19,102 bases of DNA from CAYNNP01 sp964398215 (GTDB taxonomy: Bacteria > Planctomycetota > Planctomycetia > Pirellulales > Pirellulaceae), in contig CAYNNP010000123.1 in NCBI GenBank assembly GCA_964398215.1, forward strand, positions 1 to 19,102, given 5' to 3'. Below are positions 14,811-19,102 of the stretch, piece after piece; positions within the stretch are counted from its first letter, which is position 1, and the number at the start of each line of letters is the position of its first letter. The position numbers and the translations under genes are program-made. The notes under the pieces are model-generated. The model worked only from the letters and a program-made list of their open reading frames with translations, ran no database searches and was not told the origin of the DNA.

Positions 14811-14850
14811 TCCCCGGCCGCTACGGCGTCCCTTCCCGCTGCACAGCAGG
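14811..14850 (-). repeat. Second repeat type, inverted copy of the window-end element
   Basis: Positions 14811-14831 match the reverse complement of 19052-19072 at 20 of 21 bases. The similarity weakens into TTCCCGCTGCACAGCAGGGG, which occupies the place of the CCCTCCCGC hairpin of the other copy. This is well beyond chance for two short intergenic stretches 4 kb apart. Confidence 0.6.
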
Positions 14851-14904
14851 GGTACCCAAAAACGCTACATCAAACTGGGACTCTACGTTGTCGCCGATTC
14901 GCAC

Positions 14905-14910
14905 TATAAT
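14905..14910 (+). promoter_or_regulatory. Candidate -10 element of the 14954-18907 gene series
   Basis: A perfect TATAAT lies 43 bases before the ATG at 14954, giving a leader of about 35-37 bases. No good -35 hexamer is seen at 16-18 bases; TTGTCG at 14888-14893 is too close. It follows the repeat-rich stretch and precedes five genes with short gaps, so it is a plausible promoter for them all. Confidence 0.4.
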
Positions 14911-14953
14911 CTGAGGCAGATTACGACCGTTTCTCAATAAAGCCCCATTGACC

Positions 14954-15220
14954 ATGGCCGAGCGCACTGCAAACGAAATCTTGGACGAGTGTTTCCTGGA
15001 GACTCGCGCGAAATTGCTGGAGATCGCAGCGACCTTGGATCGCGTCGATCGGGCTGCTGACGCTGGCAATGCGGTTTCTGGCGATTCACAGCAATCACGA
15101 GCGAAGATTGATGATGCGATTAGGATCTTGCTGAGCGAGGGGCCCGACCGCGCCGAGCGACTTCAGCTATTATTCTCACGCGAGTACAGCGAAGCGTGGC
15201 GAGACGATATGCAGATCTGA
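14954..15220 (+). CDS. Small helical protein of unknown function preceding EboB-like hydrolase
   Basis: An 88-residue protein from the ATG at 14954; a TTG two codons earlier is possible. It is acidic, with no signal peptide, membrane segment or Cys pair. Heptad-like spacing of Leu/Ile/Ala in ILDECFLETRAKLLEIAATL and in KIDDAIRILLSEG suggests two or three amphipathic helices, with a variable Gly/Ser/Asp-rich linker (about 35-48) between them. It ends LLFSREYSEAWRDDMQI. I do not recognise a named family, though the sequence reads as a real conserved protein. It is not similar to EboA. It is the first gene of the series, 52 bases ahead of the TatD-type hydrolase, so a shared role with that enzyme is a reasonable but untested guess. 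Confidence 0.7.
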   Translation: MAERTANEILDECFLETRAKLLEIAATLDRVDRAADAGNAVSGDSQQSRAKIDDAIRILLSEGPDRAERLQLLFSREYSEAWRDDMQI

Positions 15221-15272
15221 GCCGCCCCGAACCACTTCGCCCATCAGCCCACAATTTACCCACCGAACGAAA

Positions 15273-16109
15273 ATGGACTACATCGACCCACATATTCACA
15301 TGGTGTCCCGAGTCACCGACGACTACGCAACGCTGGCGCGAATGGGATGCGTTGCAATGAGCGAACCTGCGTTTTGGGCTGGCTTTGATCGCAGCACCGT
15401 TGACGGCTTTCGCGATTACTTTCTACAGCTGACCGATATCGAACCCAAACGCGCTGCGGCTTATGGCATTCAGCATTACACCTGGCTGTGCATCAACGCC
15501 AAGGAAGCCGAAAATGTTTCGCTTTCGCGAGAAGTCATCGCGATGATTCCAGAGTTTCTGGATTGTCCGAACGTGTTAGGGATCGGCGAAATCGGCCTGA
15601 ACAAGAACACGAAAAACGAAGCAACGATTTTCCTTGAACATGTTGATCTGGCAGTTGCACATGACCAATCGATCTTGATCCACACACCTCACTTGGAAGA
15701 CAAATTTCAAGGCACCCGGATGATCTTGGACATGTTGTGTGGCGACTCGCGTCTGGAACGAGGACGAGTTTTGGTCGACCACGTCGAAGAACATACGATC
15801 GCCGATGTGCTTGAACGCGGTTTCTGGGCTGGGATGACTTTGTACCCAGTTAGTAAGTGTACGCCAGAGCGTGCCGTCGACATGATCGAAATGTATGGAC
15901 CGGAGCGGTTGATGCCGAATTCAGCTGGCGACTGGGGCCCAAGTAAACCGACAGCAATTCCTGATTTGATTTTCGAGATGCGGCGACGCGGACATAGCGA
16001 AGCATTGATTCGTAAAGTCGTCTACGAAAATCCATTGGAGTTCTTTGGCCAAACCGACAGCTTTCAATTCACGCCGCGCGACGTCGGCTTTGAACCTGCC
16101 AACAACTAA
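15273..16109 (+). CDS. TatD-family metal-dependent hydrolase, EboB-like
   Basis: A 278-residue amidohydrolase-fold protein. The metal-site pattern of the TatD family is complete: HxH in DPHIHM (H7, H9), Glu in GIGEIGLNK (E106), His in ILIHTPHLED (H137), His in LVDHVEEHT (H170) and Asp in NSAGDWGPS (D220). It differs from DNA-repair-type TatD in segments such as EPAFWAGFDR, WLCINAKEAENV and GMTLYPVSKCTP. From memory these match EboB proteins of the EDB/ebo cluster, which handles export of specialised metabolites in cyanobacteria and occurs in other phyla. The other ebo genes (a UbiA-type prenyltransferase, a dehydroquinate-synthase-like enzyme, EboA, EboE, EboF) are not in the window. The ATG at 15273 starts directly with the family N-terminus. 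The substrate is unknown. Confidence 0.85.
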   Translation: MDYIDPHIHMVSRVTDDYATLARMGCVAMSEPAFWAGFDRSTVDGFRDYFLQLTDIEPKRAAAYGIQHYTWLCINAKEAENVSLSREVIAMIPEFLDCPNVLGIGEIGLNKNTKNEATIFLEHVDLAVAHDQSILIHTPHLEDKFQGTRMILDMLCGDSRLERGRVLVDHVEEHTIADVLERGFWAGMTLYPVSKCTPERAVDMIEMYGPERLMPNSAGDWGPSKPTAIPDLIFEMRRRGHSEALIRKVVYENPLEFFGQTDSFQFTPRDVGFEPANN

Positions 16110-16135
16110 AAATCAAACTCCCTTTTTCAAGGAAC

Positions 16136-16492
16136 ATGATGACACAATCTCCCGATGCATCCGAATTGCCAGTCGAAATCGATGTCAACGCTGTTGCTGA
16201 TATCAAGAACGCTGGTGACGATTTTCTATTGCTGGACGTTCGCGAAAATGGCGAATACGAAACAGCAAAGATCGATGGCAGCGTCTTGATCCCAATGGGC
16301 GATTTGGGCGAGCGGATTGAAGAGATCGAATCGTACAAAGATCGACACATCGTGGTTCATTGCCATCACGGTGGACGGAGCCTACAAGTTACCCACGCTC
16401 TGCGAAATCATGGATTTGCCAAAGTGCAAAACATGTCGGGTGGCATCGACGCCTGGAGCCTGAATGTTGATGACTCGGTTCCTCGCTATTAG
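16136..16492 (+). CDS. Single-domain rhodanese-like sulfurtransferase
   Basis: A 118-residue protein consisting of one rhodanese domain. Landmarks are the LLLDVRENGEYETAKIDGSV entry motif (about 31-50), IPMGDLGERI, and the active-site loop VVHCHHGGRS with the catalytic Cys at 76 followed by the CxxGxRS pattern. MSGGIDAW near the C-terminus is the usual closing motif. Such proteins carry persulfide sulfur from a donor to acceptors in the cytoplasm; the acceptor is unknown. No signal peptide is seen. AAGGA five to six bases before the first of two tandem ATG codons is a usable ribosome binding site. It lies 26 bases after the hydrolase and 12 before the SGNH-like gene, so it is probably in the same transcript, although the neighbours suggest no shared pathway. 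Confidence 0.93.
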   Translation: MMTQSPDASELPVEIDVNAVADIKNAGDDFLLLDVRENGEYETAKIDGSVLIPMGDLGERIEEIESYKDRHIVVHCHHGGRSLQVTHALRNHGFAKVQNMSGGIDAWSLNVDDSVPRY

Positions 16493-16504
16493 AGGCCAAC
16501 GCCG

Positions 16505-17500
16505 ATGAATCTCGTTGCAAAGTGGATCATTGGCCTTTGCGCGGGAACGTTGATCATCGCGGTTACTTCGCCGCTATTTGTTCGGTCGTATTTGCCCCAG
16601 CAATTTGATGCGACTCGAGGCACCAGGGTTCTGTCTGCCCACAAGCACTATCGCTGGCGAAGCGAGGGCTATGCAACGACCTTGATTGGTGAACATGGCA
16701 TGCCCGGGCGCCCAAACATCGGCGTGGTTGCCGACAATGGATTTCGTATCGCTCTGTGGGGCGATTCGCAAGCAGAGGGCGTGTGCGTTGAAGATGGCAA
16801 GAAGCTGTTTGCTCAAATGGAAAACGCTGGTGACGATCAACACAAGATGACAGTCTTGCCGTTTGCACGTAGCGGTGATAGCGCAAGAGACTGGCTTCAC
16901 CAATTTCCTCATGTCGAATCGAATGTGGGAGTCGATGGACATGCGATTCTGATTTGCGAGATCTCGGATTTGCTAAGTGCTGCGAATCTGCCAACGCAAA
17001 CGGCTCCAGCGAATACGAATGACTTTGAATTGGTCAAATATGTTCCTGCATTCGTTATTCAATCAGCACGAAATGTACTAACTGATGCGAGTGGTCGGCA
17101 TCGGCGATTGCGATTCGGAATTGGTCCAATTCCACGCTCGCAGATCGATCGGGTTCGCGCTGGCCCAGTCGACTGGACGCCCATCGTTACAGCGATCGCC
17201 CAGGCAACTGAAAAACCGCTGTTCGTAATATATGCGCCCAAGTCACCGCAGATTGGATTTGGCAAAATCGATTTGATCGATGAAGGCTACGCAGAATTCA
17301 AGCGGTTTGAGCAAGCCGCCGAAGCTGCCGGGGTGATCGTGATTGACGTTTCAGATGCTTTGGGCGGTTCCGCAAAAGATGGTGTCTGGCCACACGGTTT
17401 TCACAACGGACGATTCGGCAGCGGCCATTTGAATGAAGCAGGCTATCAGGTGATCGCTCAGCAAGCCGTTCCGGTGATCGCGGAGGCGATGCGGCCTTGA
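16505..17500 (+). CDS. Membrane-anchored SGNH/GDSL-like protein, probable partner of the MBOAT acyltransferase
   Basis: A 331-residue protein with an N-terminal membrane anchor (WIIGLCAGTLIIAVTSPLF, about 8-26) and a periplasmic SGNH-type domain. Block I is IALWGDSQAEG, with the probable nucleophile S88. An oxyanion-type Gly/Asn region is less clear. The C-terminal block is GSGHLNEAGYQVIA, with the probable general base H308. The Asp that normally sits three residues before this His is Gly (G305), so a classical triad is not obvious. Placement directly before an AlgI-type MBOAT gene (21 bases) fits the AlgX/AlgJ/PatB arrangement, in which the SGNH protein transfers acetyl groups to an exported polysaccharide. 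That role is inferred from context. Confidence 0.8.
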   Translation: MNLVAKWIIGLCAGTLIIAVTSPLFVRSYLPQQFDATRGTRVLSAHKHYRWRSEGYATTLIGEHGMPGRPNIGVVADNGFRIALWGDSQAEGVCVEDGKKLFAQMENAGDDQHKMTVLPFARSGDSARDWLHQFPHVESNVGVDGHAILICEISDLLSAANLPTQTAPANTNDFELVKYVPAFVIQSARNVLTDASGRHRRLRFGIGPIPRSQIDRVRAGPVDWTPIVTAIAQATEKPLFVIYAPKSPQIGFGKIDLIDEGYAEFKRFEQAAEAAGVIVIDVSDALGGSAKDGVWPHGFHNGRFGSGHLNEAGYQVIAQQAVPVIAEAMRP

Positions 17501-17521
17501 TGGCCCAGGTCACGATCGAAA

Positions 17522-18907
17522 ATGCTATTCACACAAATCGAATTCCTGGTCTTCTTCTGCCTTATCCTGGCACTTGTTTGGGCATGCCGAAATCGAGTTG
17601 CCCGCAACAGCATTTTACTAGTCGCCAGCTACTACTTTTATGCTTACTGGGACTATCGGTTTTGTGGCCTTTTGTTGCTGTCGACCGTCGTTGATTTCGC
17701 TGTCGCTCAGCTGCTGGCTCGAACAGAACATACTGGCAAGCGCCGAGTACTGTTGGCGGTCAGTCTGGTCGTGAATCTTGGCGTCTTGGGGTTCTTTAAG
17801 TATTGCAACTTTTTCATTGCGTCAGCACAACCGCTCTTGGAGTCGATTGGGCTAAGCGGACAAACGCTGAACATCATTTTGCCGGTTGGCATTTCGTTCT
17901 ATACCTTTCAAACACTCAGTTACACGATCGATGTTTATCGACGACGATTGAAGGCGACCAACAGCTTCTTGGATTTTGCACTCTATGTCGCCTTCTTTCC
18001 GCAACTTGTCGCGGGTCCGATCGTTCGGGCACGAGAACTATTGCCGCAACTAAGCAGACTGCCGGTGTTTTCGCGGCGGCGATGCTATGGCGGTGCGCAG
18101 CAGTTATTGCGCGGCGCGGTTAAAAAAGTTCTACTGGCGGATCGATTAGGCGAAGCGGTTGATGTTGTTTTTGCAAATCCAGATCTCTACAGCGGCATCA
18201 CCGTTTGGATTGCGGTCATCGGGTACGCTGGACAAATCTACTACGATTTTTCTGGCTACAGCGACATGGCGATTGGTGCCGCCAAGATGCTTGGTTATCG
18301 GTTTCCCGCAAATTTTCGTCATCCCTATTTGGCAACATCGATCGCGGACTTCTGGCACCGCTGGCACATGACGTTGTCACGATGGCTGCGAGACTATTTG
18401 TACATTCCGCTGGGAGGTAACCGTGGCGGAAAACTCGCAACGTACCGAAACCTGATGCTGACCATGACACTAGGCGGCTTGTGGCACGGAGCTGCCTGGA
18501 CGTTTGTGCTGTGGGGCATGTGGCATGGGTGTGCGCTTTCTATTCAGCGATGGCGCGCAGAGCGAGGTGGATGGCAATTTCCAAGGATCGTGCGTTGGGG
18601 CATGACAATGGCAGTGGTGCTTGTCGGATGGGTTCTGTTTCGCTGCAGCCCGGATCTATCCAAAGTCGGCATCGTTTTGGGAAAAATGGCTTTCTTGAAT
18701 GGTGGAATCGCCTGGTATCCGCCACTCGCTATCGCGGCGATTTTCTGCATGGGGCTGGAACACATTGCTTGGCGTACGCGGCTAAGGATTGCAATGCGGC
18801 TGAAACCAGAATACTGGTACTCGCCGGTCGTCGTCGCCATCATGGTCTGGGCCTTGGTGCTCTATGCGCCTCGCGGTTTCACACCTTTTGTATACTTTCA
18901 GTTCTAA
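17522..18907 (+). CDS. MBOAT-family O-acyltransferase, AlgI-like
   Basis: A 461-residue integral membrane protein with about 10-12 membrane segments, of the AlgI/DltB/PatA branch. Landmarks are the N-terminal FFCLILALVWACR helix, SYYFYAYWDYRF, the conserved GISFYTFQTLSYTIDVYR, AFFPQLVAGPIVRARELLPQ, QIYYDFSGYSDMAIGAAKMLG, FWHRWHMTLSRWLRDYLYIP (from about 277) and GGLWHGAAWTFVLWG with the family's catalytic His (H322). These proteins carry acyl (usually acetyl) groups across the inner membrane for O-acylation of alginate, cellulose, peptidoglycan or teichoic acid by a periplasmic partner. The partner is presumably the SGNH-like protein just upstream. The polysaccharide is unknown. The ATG at 17522 is the natural family start; the upstream ribosome binding site is weak. 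Confidence 0.95.
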   Translation: MLFTQIEFLVFFCLILALVWACRNRVARNSILLVASYYFYAYWDYRFCGLLLLSTVVDFAVAQLLARTEHTGKRRVLLAVSLVVNLGVLGFFKYCNFFIASAQPLLESIGLSGQTLNIILPVGISFYTFQTLSYTIDVYRRRLKATNSFLDFALYVAFFPQLVAGPIVRARELLPQLSRLPVFSRRRCYGGAQQLLRGAVKKVLLADRLGEAVDVVFANPDLYSGITVWIAVIGYAGQIYYDFSGYSDMAIGAAKMLGYRFPANFRHPYLATSIADFWHRWHMTLSRWLRDYLYIPLGGNRGGKLATYRNLMLTMTLGGLWHGAAWTFVLWGMWHGCALSIQRWRAERGGWQFPRIVRWGMTMAVVLVGWVLFRCSPDLSKVGIVLGKMAFLNGGIAWYPPLAIAAIFCMGLEHIAWRTRLRIAMRLKPEYWYSPVVVAIMVWALVLYAPRGFTPFVYFQF

Positions 18908-18963
18908 AGCGAGGTGATCGAATCAGTTTTGATTCGGGGTCATTTTGGTAACCCGAAGCGTCA

Positions 18964-19008
18964 GCGAGGGACCGAGTCAAGATCGATTGTCCCTCGCCAA
19001 CTCTTTTT
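18964..19008 (+). terminator. Possible terminator after the MBOAT gene
   Basis: A perfect nine-base inverted repeat, GCGAGGGAC (18964-18972) and GTCCCTCGC (18989-18997), has a 16-base loop and is followed after six bases by TTTTT (19004-19008). The large loop and the gap before the T-run make it a weak intrinsic terminator. The stretch from about 18950 (AACCCGAAGCGTCAGCGAGGG) also looks like a planctomycete intergenic repeat. A separate seven-base hairpin lies at 18919-18936. Confidence 0.35.
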
Positions 19009-19028
19009 GAAGTTGCGATTTTTCCTTC

Positions 19029-19102
19029 ACCCTCCCGCTTGCGGGAGGGTCGGACGCGGTAGCGGCCGGGGAGGGCCCTCTCCGGGCCTGAGAGCCCGAC
19101 TC
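19029..19102. repeat. Window-end inverted-repeat cluster
   Basis: A perfect ten-base inverted repeat, ACCCTCCCGC (19029-19038) / GCGGGAGGGT (19041-19050), has only TT between its arms. A second palindrome follows, CCGGGGAGGG (19066-19075) / CCCTCTCCGG (19076-19085), nine of ten paired. Positions 19052-19072 recur in inverted orientation at 14811-14831. The cluster continues to the window edge, so its right boundary is unknown. No gene is visible in 18908-19102. Confidence 0.65.

Larger units (their letters stand above)
14497..14953. other. 457-base repeat-rich intergenic region
   Basis: The region between trpA and the 88-residue protein gene holds, in order, copy 2 of the palindromic repeat (14501-14610), a degenerate half-copy (14711-14740), a copy of the second repeat type (14811-14850) and a -10 element (14905-14910). 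Open frames across it give Lys/Thr/Arg-rich translations without protein character, so I see no gene. Confidence 0.65.

Noticed and set aside
14497..14953. CRISPR array or attachment site in the repeat-rich gap
   Set aside because: The repeats are inverted and of different types, not regularly spaced direct repeats with unique spacers, and no cas, integrase or tRNA gene is nearby.

Overview
The window looks like a chromosome segment from a planctomycete, most likely of the Pirellulaceae (Rhodopirellula-like) group. The evidence is the tandem pair of a cytochrome-c/DUF1549/DUF1553 protein and a DUF1501 protein, a secreted DUF1598-type protein, a protein with the short 'FSLRNLMILVAV' type N-terminus, few clear Shine-Dalgarno sites, and intergenic palindromic repeats. 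GC content appears moderate. No tRNA, rRNA, CRISPR array, transposase or phage gene was seen.

Layout. (1) 3-299 (+) is the 3' end of a gene with a MORN-like tail. It converges on a Wzx-type polysaccharide flippase (498-1994, -), with a long double-palindrome repeat between them. (2) Upstream of the flippase on the same strand is a secreted DUF1598-type protein (2150-3814, -). It has the best-formed promoter and ribosome binding site in the window. (3) On the + strand follow an SRPBCC/AHSA1 protein (4131-4574), then the DUF1549/DUF1553 cytochrome (4706-7117) and DUF1501 (7124-8593) pair, then an exported protein of unknown function with a MORN-like motif and two STN-like modules (8676-10091). 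(4) A metabolic block holds gpmI (10146-11747, -) and pgi (12139-13557, +), divergent across a structured 391-base region, followed by trpA (13696-14496, +). (5) A repeat-rich gap (14497-14953) separates trpA from a tight + strand series: a small helical protein, an EboB-like TatD hydrolase, a single-domain rhodanese, an SGNH-like protein and an AlgI-type MBOAT acyltransferase (14954-18907). The window ends in a cluster of inverted repeats.

How the genes fit together. gpmI and pgi are both glycolytic/gluconeogenic enzymes and could share regulation from the space between them. The SGNH and MBOAT proteins resemble the two-part machinery that acetylates exported polysaccharides. The flippase 15 kb away could serve the same surface-polysaccharide biology, but nothing in the sequence links them. 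The cytochrome and DUF1501 proteins form the standard planctomycete pair of unknown function.

Most of the window is ordinary housekeeping and lineage-specific content; no clearly new multi-gene system is visible. The items most worth a second look are the two related palindromic repeats, an inverted pair of a second repeat type, two promoters placed so that transcripts would be leaderless, the EboB-like hydrolase without its usual cluster, and the two STN-like modules in the unknown protein.
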